Positions 13,471 through 20,743 of a stretch of DNA of 31,874 nucleotides are shown piece by piece. Source of the DNA: a virus; the IMG/VR virus record IMGVR_UViG_3300001533_001956, positions 1 to 31,874 of that record; one strand, given 5' to 3'. The notes beneath the pieces were generated by a model. That model saw only the letters and a program-made list of their open reading frames with translations. It had not been told where the DNA came from and did not search any database. How positions within the stretch are numbered: position 1 is the first letter of the stretch; each line of letters opens with the position of its first letter. Both the position numbers and the translations under genes were made by a program.

Positions 13471-13493
13471 CTGATCGCTCAAGCCATCGCAAA
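13471..13493 (+). promoter_or_regulatory. Bipartite 23-bp element, copy 5
   Basis: CTGATCG, seven bases, then CATCGCAAA. The last A residues run directly into GGAGG, and the start codon is at 13503, only nine bases after the element. As with copy 4, this leaves no room for a normal leader if the element is a -35/-10 promoter. Confidence 0.7.
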
Positions 13494-13502
13494 GGAGGCA
13501 CT

Positions 13503-13649
13503 ATGGAAACACGCATACCGACCTGGGTAGTTCTTCTTCTGCTCGTCCTCTTCTCCCTGTGGATATTGGCACAGGCGGAGGGGATGATGGCGGACCCCTA
13601 CGTCCCCGCTGTGCGCCCCGAGACCATACAGCGGGCCTTTGTCCCTTGA
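13503..13649 (+). CDS. 48-residue membrane or secreted peptide
   Basis: ATG 13503 lies behind AAAGGAGG. The protein is METRIP, then a hydrophobic helix (TWVVLLLLVLFSLWILAQAE), then a short polar tail. It is either a single-pass membrane protein or has an uncleaved signal. Its stop codon TGA (13647-13649) lies inside the -35 box of the next promoter. It is the first and possibly only gene of the unit headed by bipartite element copy 5. Confidence 0.75.
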   Translation: METRIPTWVVLLLLVLFSLWILAQAEGMMADPYVPAVRPETIQRAFVP

Positions 13650-13675
13650 CAAGTATATACTGTCTGGTGTATACT
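13646..13675 (+). promoter_or_regulatory. Sigma-70-type promoter
   Basis: TTGACA at 13646-13651, an 18-base spacer, and TATACT at 13670-13675 preceded by GGTG. The stop codon of the previous gene lies within the -35 box. Start of transcription is expected near 13682, just before the AAAGGAGG site of the gene at 13696. Confidence 0.8.
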
Positions 13676-13695
13676 GAGTAAGAAAGGAGGTGGCT

Positions 13696-13944
13696 ATGCC
13701 ACTATACCGAGTGATGTTCCAGGTGGCAGCGCTCTATGACGCCTATGTGGAGGCGGACTCTTCAGAGGAAGCAAGCGAGAAGATCGCGTTGCTAGACGTC
13801 ACAGAGGCAGCAGAAGCGGGCACGAAATACGACGGCCCCAGTATTGTGAATGTGGAGACTTTGTATGAGGTTCCCTGGGAGGGCATGTTCCACCATCGAT
13901 ATGCAGAGGGAGCTTATAACGACGAAGAGGAGGTGGCTATTTGA
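13696..13944 (+). CDS. Small DpnD/PcfM-like protein
   Basis: An 82-residue protein; ATG 13696 is preferred over GTG 13690 because AAAGGAGG abuts the latter. The N-terminus (PLYRVMFQVAALYDAYVEAD, then SSEEASEKIALLD) has the strand-strand-helix pattern of the DpnD/PcfM family of small phage and plasmid proteins. The gene at 16254 has the same pattern. The function of the family is not known to me. The stop overlaps the next start (TGATG). Confidence 0.65.
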   Translation: MPLYRVMFQVAALYDAYVEADSSEEASEKIALLDVTEAAEAGTKYDGPSIVNVETLYEVPWEGMFHHRYAEGAYNDEEEVAI

Positions 13945-14195
13945 TGGACATTACCATCCCTGTGGAGGAGGTCGAACTGACCGCGATCGTCAACGTCCTG
14001 CGCGAGACTTTGGCCGAGGCGACTGTCGATGAGGACGGTGCCCTATCCCTTACCCTGGGTCTAGGGAACGCCAACATCTACGCTGAGGTAGTCGTCGGGG
14101 AGGCGCGGCACTTCTTTGTCATCAGCGCAGAGGATCTTATCACAGCCCTGTGGGGCTTAGCAACCGAAGGAGACGACTATGTACTACGCGCCTAA
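13944..14195 (+). CDS. Small acidic protein of unknown function
   Basis: An 83-residue protein; ATG 13944 overlaps the previous stop (TGATG) and uses GAGGAGG. It alternates strands and helices (ITIPVEEVELTAIVNVLRE, LSLTLGLGNANIYAEVVV). No motif is recognised. The next start lies 17 bases before its end, so the genes are coupled. Confidence 0.75.
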   Translation: MDITIPVEEVELTAIVNVLRETLAEATVDEDGALSLTLGLGNANIYAEVVVGEARHFFVISAEDLITALWGLATEGDDYVLRA

Positions 14196-14460
14196 AGAGA
14201 CAGCCATTCAGTCAGGGCAACACCTACTTCGTGCGATCGCAGAGGCGGTGCGGAAAGTCTGCCCAGACGAATCCTTTTCCCTCGTCCTAAACGGAGACGG
14301 GAGCGGGCAGATTATTTCTACGCCTGCCCTACCCCCAGATCAAGTAGCAGAAGCGCCTGCGAGGATTCGTTGTGGCTGGGCTGAAGATGAAGACTCAACA
14401 ATCGTGATCCTTAGCTGGATCGGCAGGCTCGTGAACGAAGAACACGAGCTAGAATGGTAG
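14179..14460 (+). CDS. Small protein of unknown function
   Basis: A 93-residue protein; ATG 14179 lies behind GAAGGAGACG inside the end of the previous gene. A helical N-terminus (HLLRAIAEAVRKVC) is followed by strands (FSLVLNGDGSGQII, STIVILSWIG) and an acidic tail. No family is recognised. It sits in a tight run of small genes under the promoter at 13646. Confidence 0.75.
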   Translation: MYYAPKETAIQSGQHLLRAIAEAVRKVCPDESFSLVLNGDGSGQIISTPALPPDQVAEAPARIRCGWAEDEDSTIVILSWIGRLVNEEHELEW

Positions 14461-14471
14461 GAGGACAAAGC

Positions 14472-15041
14472 ATGAACGCAATTCGCATGGATATTCACGG
14501 ACTTGTCCAAGAACTGTTGGCGCGGGAGAAGGAGAAGCGTCAGCACTTCTCGGCCATGGAGAGGAACAACGGATCTTTCCTTGTGGGGGCGCACCAAGGC
14601 AGTAGAACGATCCGCGTCGCCTATGACCCTCCTGTCGGTGAGGGGGAGCTTGGCACCTACCGCGTCGGCATGGGGATGGACCAATGCCGACTCCTGCGCT
14701 CAGTGCGTGAGGAGGACGCACAGGGCTTCTTGGAGGAGCTTCTCACAGAGGAGGTGCTTCGCGTCATAGACAACGTGATTGGCGATCAGGGGGAGATTGA
14801 GGTGCTCTATGAGCTTCCTGACGAAATCCTGTCGCAGCGGCGAGTGCTACGGATCCTGCGCTTTGCCGCCGAGCTCCTTGCTCGTGGCCTCGCCCAGGGA
14901 GACATGGGGCTAACAGTGGGCCTAACCAACGCCAAAGAGGCCCTGCATTGCACAGAGGAGGAGGTGAGACAGATTGAGAGTGACCTGGCCTGGTTCTATT
15001 CCAGAGCGGAAGAGAGGGCGAACAATGCCGAGGAGCGTTGA
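14472..15041 (+). CDS. Unknown protein
   Basis: A 189-residue protein; ATG 14472 is chosen over an earlier ATG because TAGGAGG fits it. The first half is mixed (SFLVGAHQGSRTIRVAYD, GTYRVGMGMDQ). The second half is helical and charged, ending in a coiled-coil-like segment (CTEEEVRQIESDLAWFYSRA). A 31-residue membrane peptide gene begins inside its 3' end. The role is unknown. Confidence 0.8.
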   Translation: MNAIRMDIHGLVQELLAREKEKRQHFSAMERNNGSFLVGAHQGSRTIRVAYDPPVGEGELGTYRVGMGMDQCRLLRSVREEDAQGFLEELLTEEVLRVIDNVIGDQGEIEVLYELPDEILSQRRVLRILRFAAELLARGLAQGDMGLTVGLTNAKEALHCTEEEVRQIESDLAWFYSRAEERANNAEER

Positions 15042-15120
15042 GGAGGCGGCTCTAGCAATTACCGTGGCGCTGGGGCTGTTGCTTGGCCTGTCTGCGGTGG
15101 TCCTATCCTGGGTGTTGTAA
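15025..15120 (+). CDS. 31-residue membrane micropeptide
   Basis: ATG 15025 lies 5-6 bases after GAGAGGG and overlaps the preceding gene by 17 bases. The product is MPRSVEEAALAITV, then a membrane helix rich in Leu, Gly and Val, ending WVL. It is short but has a ribosome site and an unbroken hydrophobic stretch, and it explains an otherwise empty 115-base gap. It could be a regulator of a membrane complex; there is no direct evidence. Confidence 0.55.
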   Translation: MPRSVEEAALAITVALGLLLGLSAVVLSWVL

Positions 15121-15156
15121 GTCAAGCAGATCCTGTAGTGTGAACAGGAGGTTCCA

Positions 15157-15462
15157 ATGGCAAAGAAAAAGATCTGTCGAGTAGACGCGAGACCTTCCTA
15201 CGTCACGATTCTACGTTCGGAAAGCGGCGGGATTGAGGATGTGTCGAGCGCAAAGATCTACACCAACCCTTCCCCCACAGCGCTGTTCCTCCTCTCCAGG
15301 GCGTGCAACACGCTCGCCCTGAATGGTGAGGGAACATTGACGGCACCGCTGTTTCGGCCCGAAGAGGTTGGTTGGACGTGGACACGACAGGGAGCCCTAA
15401 GCAGCACGACAATGGCCTATATCATGGACTATTGTAGGCAGAAGCCCCCCGTGGGGGATTGA
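15157..15462 (+). CDS. Unknown basic protein
   Basis: A 101-residue protein; ATG 15157 lies behind CAGGAGG. The N-terminus is basic (AKKKICRVDARPSYVTILR). The middle (TNPSPTALFLLSRACNTLAL) and end (WTWTRQGALSSTTMAYIMDY) look folded. There is no known motif. The stop overlaps a possible TTG start of the next frame. Confidence 0.75.
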   Translation: MAKKKICRVDARPSYVTILRSESGGIEDVSSAKIYTNPSPTALFLLSRACNTLALNGEGTLTAPLFRPEEVGWTWTRQGALSSTTMAYIMDYCRQKPPVGD

Positions 15463-15467
15463 CGAGG

Positions 15468-15680
15468 ATGAATCCGGCAACCATAATAGTAGACGGGGCG
15501 GTGATGAGCCGCCCCGAGGAGGATCAACCAGCCCCCTTGTGCGTTCGTTGCAACGATGTGGGCTATGTGGAGGAGGGCTGCGCCGGGGAGAGCGACTTTC
15601 GCCTCTGCCCTGCGACAGGATGCGCAGCCGCTCAAGAGGCATTTGACGCTTTGAAGGAGGACAGCGATGGACTTTATTGA
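15468..15680 (+). CDS. Small Cys-rich zinc-binding protein
   Basis: A 70-residue protein; ATG 15468 is preferred, although TTG 15459 is possible. CVRC is followed by CAGE...LCPATGC, giving five Cys that could bind zinc. The pattern CxxC-x-DVGYVEEGC resembles half of a DnaJ-type knuckle. It overlaps the next gene by 14 bases. Confidence 0.65.
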   Translation: MNPATIIVDGAVMSRPEEDQPAPLCVRCNDVGYVEEGCAGESDFRLCPATGCAAAQEAFDALKEDSDGLY

Positions 15681-16251
15681 GCGTACCCCTGTGGACATGG
15701 AGTGGGTACTTGGGACAAAGGAAGACCTAGAGAGCTTGACCGACGAGTCACTGCATGAGATGGGCGTAGCGATCGAGGAGGTGAATCACCTCAAAGTAAC
15801 CACTGGGGGATACACACTAGCCTCGCCACGCGCCTCTATTGTGACTCGTTCTCATTGGGAAGAAGGGTACAAGACATACGTCCTTTTCGTGGGCGTAGAG
15901 GGGACACACTACACCTCATCCAAGGGCTTTTGGTTTGGCAGTGCTGACGAGACGGCCCTGCGGTACACTGCCGTCTTTTGGGTAGAGCACTGCTTCAACA
16001 AGGCCATTCATCGCTCCGCACAGCGCCTCCACACCTATGGCCTTTCGGGTGGGCAGGACGCCCTGGACGAAGAGAATAGGACTCGTCACTTCTGGGCGAC
16101 GGTCATCCAGGAGCTGGAGCGGGGGCCGTTCTCTGAGGCCCTACAAGAGCCCCTAACCGACCAGGACTTTGGGCAGGAGACGACGCTCTCCCCCGAGGAG
16201 CGCCTCGCTTTTCATGCACGCCTGGATCGCTTCTTGAAAGAAGGGAAGTAA
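15667..16251 (+). CDS. Unknown protein
   Basis: A 194-residue protein; ATG 15667 lies behind GAAGGAGGAC and overlaps the previous gene. The middle has a strand-rich stretch (YKTYVLFVGVEGTHYTSSKG) followed by helical segments (TALRYTAVFWVEHCFNKAIH, FWATVIQELERG). The C-terminus is helical and basic. It is not a family I recognise. The next gene follows after two bases. Confidence 0.8.
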   Translation: MDFIERTPVDMEWVLGTKEDLESLTDESLHEMGVAIEEVNHLKVTTGGYTLASPRASIVTRSHWEEGYKTYVLFVGVEGTHYTSSKGFWFGSADETALRYTAVFWVEHCFNKAIHRSAQRLHTYGLSGGQDALDEENRTRHFWATVIQELERGPFSEALQEPLTDQDFGQETTLSPEERLAFHARLDRFLKEGK

Positions 16252-16253
16252 CC

Positions 16254-16601
16254 ATGCCCATCTTTCGTGTAATTGCTGAGGAGGTTTGGATTCGTAGCTT
16301 CCTCGTGGAGGCCGAGGACGAGGACGCAGCGCTTCAACGTGTAGTATTTCACCACGACGAAGCGGGTGAGGACATTCAGGCGGAGGACCACTACATGAAG
16401 GGGTTTACCTACCCTCAAGGGTGGTCCGTGATGAACGTCGAGGCAGAGATGTTGGCGGCACAGGCGCTCCAGGCCGTGGCCATTCACGGTGCAGCGACAT
16501 GGAACACCCCAGAGGAGAGGCAGCAATCCCTGCACTCGTTAGAGGACGTTGCCATGGAAGTTGCACAAGCGCTCGCTCGCTTGAGTGAGGAGGCCGAGTG
16601 A
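16254..16601 (+). CDS. DpnD/PcfM-like N-terminus with helical tail
   Basis: A 115-residue protein; ATG 16254 lies behind GAAGGGAAG. Residues 1-30 (PIFRVIAEEVWIRSFLVEAE, DEDAALQRV) repeat the strand-strand-helix pattern of the gene at 13696, the DpnD/PcfM type. The second half is helical and Ala-rich. The stop overlaps the GTG start of the next gene (GTGA). Confidence 0.65.
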   Translation: MPIFRVIAEEVWIRSFLVEAEDEDAALQRVVFHHDEAGEDIQAEDHYMKGFTYPQGWSVMNVEAEMLAAQALQAVAIHGAATWNTPEERQQSLHSLEDVAMEVAQALARLSEEAE

Positions 16602-16843
16602 CCATCTTTCTCGTAATCCCTTATGGGGCTGTCGCGCTCAGCCTGTCCCACAATCCCTATCCCGTGTTTCGAGCACAGGCCAAGACCGCGCAGGAGGCGC
16701 TCAGCGCAGTGTTTGCGTACAAGCGAGAGTACGTAAAACAACCCGACTCCCCTGTGCCTCTCGGGGAGATCTTTACGGTGAACGGCAAGAAGGGCGTCTT
16801 GGTATTCGATTTGCATGAATTGCATCGGGAAGCTACTGCTTGA
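16598..16843 (+). CDS. Small protein of unknown function
   Basis: An 81-residue protein with a GTG start at 16598, which overlaps the upstream stop (GTGA) and is spaced correctly from GAGGAGG. The N-terminus is strand-rich (TIFLVIPYGAVALSLSHN) and may be a further member of the small beta family at 13696 and 16254. Its stop codon TGA (16841-16843) is part of the -35 box of the next promoter. Confidence 0.7.
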   Translation: MTIFLVIPYGAVALSLSHNPYPVFRAQAKTAQEALSAVFAYKREYVKQPDSPVPLGEIFTVNGKKGVLVFDLHELHREATA

Positions 16844-16868
16844 CAACATTCATCGAATGCTGTATAAT
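16840..16868 (+). promoter_or_regulatory. Perfect consensus sigma-70 promoter
   Basis: TTGACA at 16840-16845, exactly 17 bases, then TATAAT at 16863-16868 preceded by TG. This is the full consensus. Transcription should start near 16875, leaving about 17 bases of leader with GGGAGGG before ATG 16892. Such a strong promoter suggests early or abundant expression of the gene that follows. Confidence 0.92.
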
Positions 16869-16891
16869 AGTCAGTATGAAGGGAGGGCTAT

Positions 16892-17698
16892 ATGGGTAGG
16901 ACAACGATTGGAGCGCCGACACTCACTAAACTAAAGGAGCTTGCCACCAAGCTACACCTCCGACCGAATCCACTGCTAAGCTACTTCATCGTAGAGAACG
17001 TAAGTGCAGCGTCGGAGAGCACGGTGCCCACGATGGAGACGTATAGCGATATTCCCCTAGAGTATATCTTGTCTGTCACCATATCGAAGCGGGCCTCCAC
17101 CATCGTCAAAGACCTATACTCTCTCTATGGAAGCTCAAGATGCCGTGTGCATGCCATCACTAGCTTCCTCGCAGAGGATGCGTTAGCCACTTATGCTTAC
17201 ACACCAGAGCGTTTCCCAGGGGTGAAGCACCTGCCCCAGCAAGGTGTCCATAGCTATCGCAAGAACACTTCTGTAGGGATCGCCAAGGCGGTTTACGAGC
17301 GCCTAAAGTGGCAACAGGAACGTAGCGTCGCTGAGCAGCCCGAGGAGCGACCGTCCATCTCTGCCTTGGTCGAGGGGATCTTGCGCACAGTGCCCAGGCA
17401 GAGGCTCTTTGCGGATTTGGGAAACGCTCAGAAGGTACAGATAGCGCTGGGCAGTCTACCCATACGGGAATATGTGGCAGTAGTGCTCACGCCGGGGAGC
17501 TATGAGTTCATCTCCTTCCTGGCAGCGGAGACAGGAGCACCGAAGTCACGAATCCTCACCTACATCATTGCCGAGGAACTGCGCGCTGTGGAGGATACCC
17601 TCGTCGTGGACGGAGGCCTCCTCCCCGACGATATTCGGGAGAGATATACTGAACTCCTGGGGCAGCTCCTAGCAATCGGAGAAGAGGAGAACTACTGA
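16892..17698 (+). CDS. Tandem ribbon-helix-helix protein (four RHH-like units)
   Basis: A 268-residue protein with no single-domain match that I know. By pattern I see four strand-helix-helix units of the MetJ/Arc type at about residues 2-37, 59-101, 125-167 and 193-233. The clearest is the last: EYVAVVLTPGSYEFISFLAA then TGAPKSRILTYIIAEELRAV. RHH proteins bind DNA as dimers, with one strand per chain lying in the major groove, so four units in one chain could form two binding ribbons. A consensus sigma-70 promoter drives it. It may be a repressor, a partition protein or a DNA-coating protein. Units 1 and 3 are weak. Confidence 0.6.
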   Translation: MGRTTIGAPTLTKLKELATKLHLRPNPLLSYFIVENVSAASESTVPTMETYSDIPLEYILSVTISKRASTIVKDLYSLYGSSRCRVHAITSFLAEDALATYAYTPERFPGVKHLPQQGVHSYRKNTSVGIAKAVYERLKWQQERSVAEQPEERPSISALVEGILRTVPRQRLFADLGNAQKVQIALGSLPIREYVAVVLTPGSYEFISFLAAETGAPKSRILTYIIAEELRAVEDTLVVDGGLLPDDIRERYTELLGQLLAIGEEENY

Positions 17699-17973
17699 TG
17701 GCTGGATACTGTATTCTTGGCAGTCTGCTAATCATGCTATTCATGGTCCTTTGCGTTAAGATCGCACAAGTAATCACGGCGCTCCTGGAGGCGCATAAGG
17801 CGCACTGCCTGTGTGAGGCGGGGCGAATGCTCCAGGAGACAGCAGAGGAAGGAGGAGTGGAAGCAGGCACCTTCAAGGGACCACAGGCTTTCACCTACCT
17901 TGGACCGGACGGACAACCACGCGAGGCGAAAAGAGGGAGTGTGATGTATGAGGAAATCTTAGACTCTTTTTAG
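17698..17973 (+). CDS. Small membrane protein
   Basis: A 91-residue protein; ATG 17698 overlaps the previous stop (TGATG). One membrane helix spans about residues 4-26 (CILGSLLIMLFMVLCVKIAQ). A polar C-terminal domain follows (FTYLGPDGQPREAKRGSVMY). Translational coupling links it to the RHH protein. The role is unknown. Confidence 0.75.
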   Translation: MAGYCILGSLLIMLFMVLCVKIAQVITALLEAHKAHCLCEAGRMLQETAEEGGVEAGTFKGPQAFTYLGPDGQPREAKRGSVMYEEILDSF

Positions 17974-17982
17974 GAGGGGACG

Positions 17983-18300
17983 ATGTACGCTTTGGATCCT
18001 ATGTTCAAGATGTTGGCGGTGCGCACGAGGGTGCGCATCATTGAGTCCCTTGCGCGAACTGGACCAATGACCCATGCAGACTTGAGCGCGAGGATGGAGA
18101 AGCCGCTAGGCGTTTGGACCCATCTGCAGAAGATGGTCCACGCTGGGCTACTCCTTCGTGAGGACGTGGACGAGAGCAATGTGCGCTACCACTTGAACAA
18201 AGAGGCCTTTCGGGCGCTTGCCCAGTGGATGCTGGACATTGCTGAGGTAGCCGAAGGAAAGGAGGAAGTGCGCGAGGCAGTGCTAGAGGCGGCCACATGA
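17983..18300 (+). CDS. ArsR-like winged-helix regulator
   Basis: A 105-residue protein; ATG 17983 lies behind TAGGAGGGG. Residues 5-75 follow the ArsR winged-helix plan: FKMLAVRTRVRIIESLARTG (helices 1-2), MTHADLSARMEKPLGVWTHL (helix-turn-helix with the recognition helix), then LLLREDVDESNVRYHLN (wing). There is no Cys metal site, so it is not a metal sensor of the classic kind. It lies between the RHH gene and the recombination genes and could control either. Confidence 0.8.
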   Translation: MYALDPMFKMLAVRTRVRIIESLARTGPMTHADLSARMEKPLGVWTHLQKMVHAGLLLREDVDESNVRYHLNKEAFRALAQWMLDIAEVAEGKEEVREAVLEAAT

Positions 18301-18318
18301 CACACTAGGAGGTAAGCG

Positions 18319-19302
18319 ATGAAGACAACCATCACCGCACGCGACGTAGAGAACTACTTGCAATGCAGATTCCGCTGGCTCATGGAGTCCGTGTACCACA
18401 TGGTCCCCAAGGCGGGGAACAAGCACCTCATCTTGCACAAGGCCGTGCGCCGCGGATTGGATGCGTACTACCGAGAAGAGGACGCGGTCGCTGCTGCAAC
18501 CGCAGCCTGGGATCAAGAGATTGCGCGGATCCGCGCTCGCTTAGATGGCCCCATTCCAGAGGAGCTAGAAGACTATCGCTCACTTGCAATATCTATGGTT
18601 GAGAACTATCCTACATGGGCGGCGGAGAACGACAACTTTGAAGTGACCGAGGTCAGCCCCCTCCTCGACGTGTCCCTCCTTGGCAAGGGCAGGCGATGGA
18701 TCACCCTGTCGCTCCGTCCAGACCTACTCGTCCAAAGGCACGATGGTACTTTTTGGCTCGTCATACACAAGACGAGAACTAGTATGCCAACGCGGGATCA
18801 ACTAGTCATGGAAGACTGCATCTTGACGCTCTTGACTGCCCTTCGCCAACCGGGGGTCTCTACTGCGGTTGCGCAAACACAGGGGGTCATGGCCAACGTC
18901 CTCCGTAAGGCAGAGATCCGGTCCCCCCGTGTGCTCAAGAGCGGAGCCCTCTCTAAGGACAAGTCGCAGAATACGACACCGGCGCTGTATCGTGCAGCGC
19001 TGCGGGAGCTTGGACTACCCGAGGACGAGTACGCAGACATCTTGGAAGCGCTGGACCCCAACAAGTTCAACGCACGAGAGGAGTTTCGAGCCGCACCAAC
19101 CCTCACCGACTGGTATCAAACCTTCCTGGCCGCTGCTATCGACGATATGCTCCGCGCTCCACAAGAGGCGTCGTCCTGGAAGGCAGACAGCACCACTTGC
19201 TCCTATTGCCCCTATCTCGACGTGTGCAATGTGCGCGTCCATGGTGGGGCCTGGACAAGCCTCGTAACCGAGTCCTTTGTAGCCTTAGAGGCGGAGGTGT
19301 AG
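18319..19302 (+). CDS. Cas4/RecB-like PD-(D/E)XK nuclease with altered motif
   Basis: A 327-residue protein; ATG 18319 lies behind TAGGAGG. Four Cys (C16, C294, C297, C303) are placed like the iron-sulfur cluster ligands of Cas4 and AddB. The nuclease core shows RPDLLV with D135, but the next strand reads WLVIHK, so the usual Glu/Gln of E-x-K is Ile149, before Lys151. Activity may be lost or another acidic residue may substitute. It leads the recombination genes (ATPase, SSB). Proteins of this kind process DNA ends in phage recombination. The gap to the next gene is 3 bases. Confidence 0.8.
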   Translation: MKTTITARDVENYLQCRFRWLMESVYHMVPKAGNKHLILHKAVRRGLDAYYREEDAVAAATAAWDQEIARIRARLDGPIPEELEDYRSLAISMVENYPTWAAENDNFEVTEVSPLLDVSLLGKGRRWITLSLRPDLLVQRHDGTFWLVIHKTRTSMPTRDQLVMEDCILTLLTALRQPGVSTAVAQTQGVMANVLRKAEIRSPRVLKSGALSKDKSQNTTPALYRAALRELGLPEDEYADILEALDPNKFNAREEFRAAPTLTDWYQTFLAAAIDDMLRAPQEASSWKADSTTCSYCPYLDVCNVRVHGGAWTSLVTESFVALEAEV

Positions 19303-19305
19303 TTA

Positions 19306-20193
19306 ATGCCCATTCTCACTCCAGAGACCATGGTTAACGTACCCATACGGGCGCTCTTCTACGGATCCACAGGGGCAGGGAAGACGTACCTTTGCGGCAC
19401 CGCGGTGGACGTCCCTAGTATGCTTCCCTTACTACATGTGGACGTAGAATCGGGGTATCGAACCGTCCGTGACAAGTACCTTCCCTTAGTCCGCTCTGGA
19501 CAAGTCGATGTGCTGACCACCACGAGCGCTAAGGATGTCAGTGTCATCTTTGCCGCCCTGTGGGGACCGGACCGAGGGAAGTACCGCACGGTCGTCATCG
19601 ACAGCCTCACCGAGCTCTACGCCCTGCTCATGAACATCCACCTTACAGGAAAAGGAAGGGAGGAAACGAATACCCAACTACAGGACTATGGAGTCATTGC
19701 CGCACAGATGCTCAAGCTCTTGCGTAGGATGACTCGGGAGAGTACCTGTCACATTCTCTGCACGGCGGGAGAGGACACGGAGAAGGACGAGATCTCCGGT
19801 GCTTTGCGTATCGGCCCTGACATTACGGGGCAGATGAGCCGCCGAGCCCCACGCTACTTCGACATCGTCGGCTACTTGACTTCGGAGATCAAAGCACGCT
19901 CTGACGGAGTCGTGCGAGAGACAAAGCGGCTGCTCCAACTTCAGCCATACGGGAATGTTCAGGCAAAGGACCGCACCCCTGGATCTCCCCTCGGCGCACT
20001 TCTTGAAGATCCCACCATGGCGAAGCTGTACAAGGCTTCCTATGGACACCTAGATCCCCTAGACTTCTCTTCCCTCAAGAATGCAGAGTCTCTCGCACCA
20101 GAGGAAGAGGAAGCCTTGGTAGATGCGGAGGGGGCTGAGGAAGAACCATGGGAAGAAGACGAACTTTCGGACGTTCAACCAATCGAAGCGTAG
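19306..20193 (+). CDS. Sak4-like RecA-fold ATPase (AAA_24)
   Basis: A 295-residue protein; ATG 19306 lies behind GCGGAGG. Walker A is GSTGAGKT at residues 20-27 and Walker B is TVVIDS with D99. The layout (N-terminal P-loop, HVDVESG, then RIGPDITGQMSRRAPRYFD) matches phage AAA_24 ATPases, which include the Sak4 single-strand annealing proteins. The acidic C-terminal tail (about 35 residues) is of the kind that contacts partner proteins. With its neighbours (nuclease before, SSB-like protein after) it makes a likely phage recombination and repair set. Confidence 0.85.
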   Translation: MPILTPETMVNVPIRALFYGSTGAGKTYLCGTAVDVPSMLPLLHVDVESGYRTVRDKYLPLVRSGQVDVLTTTSAKDVSVIFAALWGPDRGKYRTVVIDSLTELYALLMNIHLTGKGREETNTQLQDYGVIAAQMLKLLRRMTRESTCHILCTAGEDTEKDEISGALRIGPDITGQMSRRAPRYFDIVGYLTSEIKARSDGVVRETKRLLQLQPYGNVQAKDRTPGSPLGALLEDPTMAKLYKASYGHLDPLDFSSLKNAESLAPEEEEALVDAEGAEEEPWEEDELSDVQPIEA

Positions 20194-20206
20194 AGGAGAA
20201 AACATC

Positions 20207-20677
20207 ATGGCAAAGATTAAAACAGATTTTGGTGCTGGCGTAGAGATCGCTCCTGTTCCTATGCCGATCGGCTCGTTCATCATTCGGATCGACAAGATCG
20301 AGGTCAAGCCGAGCAAGGCCTCCAACCTCCCCACGATGTACATCAATGGGGAGTGCGTAAGCCATGGCGAGGAAGGACACCGTGTCTTCTTCACCGTCTC
20401 ACTAAGTGACAAGGCGCAGTTCCGCTTGGGGCAGCTGCTCGTCTTCAGCAATCTGTATGAGGAGGACGAGCTTAAGGGCCAGTTCGACTTTGACACCGAC
20501 GACCTCATTGGTCAGGAGATTGGAGTCAACTTCACCCCGACGGTGGACAACGACGGCAACCCAACCACCGAGGCCAAGTCTTTCACCTATCCTGAAAAGT
20601 GTGGAGGGCCAACGGGGGAGGACTATGAGGCAGTCGCCACCGCGGCAGCCGTAGGCGGCCTGGAAGGCCTCTTGTAG
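20207..20677 (+). CDS. DUF669-like ssDNA-binding protein
   Basis: A 156-residue protein; ATG 20207 is fixed by AGAGGAG. It is strand-rich with FIIRIDKIEVKPSKASNLPT, GHRVFFTVSLSDKAQFRLGQ, then DLIGQEIGVNFTPTVDNDG, the order seen in phage DUF669 proteins, which replace SSB. Position directly after a Sak4-like ATPase supports this, since these genes often travel together. The C-terminus is acidic in part. A terminator follows, so its level may be set separately from that of the polymerase genes. Confidence 0.75.
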   Translation: MAKIKTDFGAGVEIAPVPMPIGSFIIRIDKIEVKPSKASNLPTMYINGECVSHGEEGHRVFFTVSLSDKAQFRLGQLLVFSNLYEEDELKGQFDFDTDDLIGQEIGVNFTPTVDNDGNPTTEAKSFTYPEKCGGPTGEDYEAVATAAAVGGLEGLL

Positions 20678-20713
20678 TTCATCCGGACCATAGCAACAGG
20701 CCGATCATGCTGG

Positions 20714-20743
20714 AGGCCACCCACCCTAGTTGGGTGGCCTTCT
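20714..20743 (+). terminator. Rho-independent terminator (weak T-run)
   Basis: AGGCCACCCA at 20714-20723 pairs with TGGGTGGCCT at 20731-20740, followed by TCTCC. It lies 37 bases after the stop at 20677 and before the primase-helicase gene. The poor T-run suggests partial termination with read-through. Confidence 0.7.

Noticed and set aside
16892-18300. Toxin-antitoxin operon (RHH protein as antitoxin)
   Set aside because: The following genes encode a membrane protein and a winged-helix regulator; no toxin fold is visible, and the RHH protein is far longer than an antitoxin.
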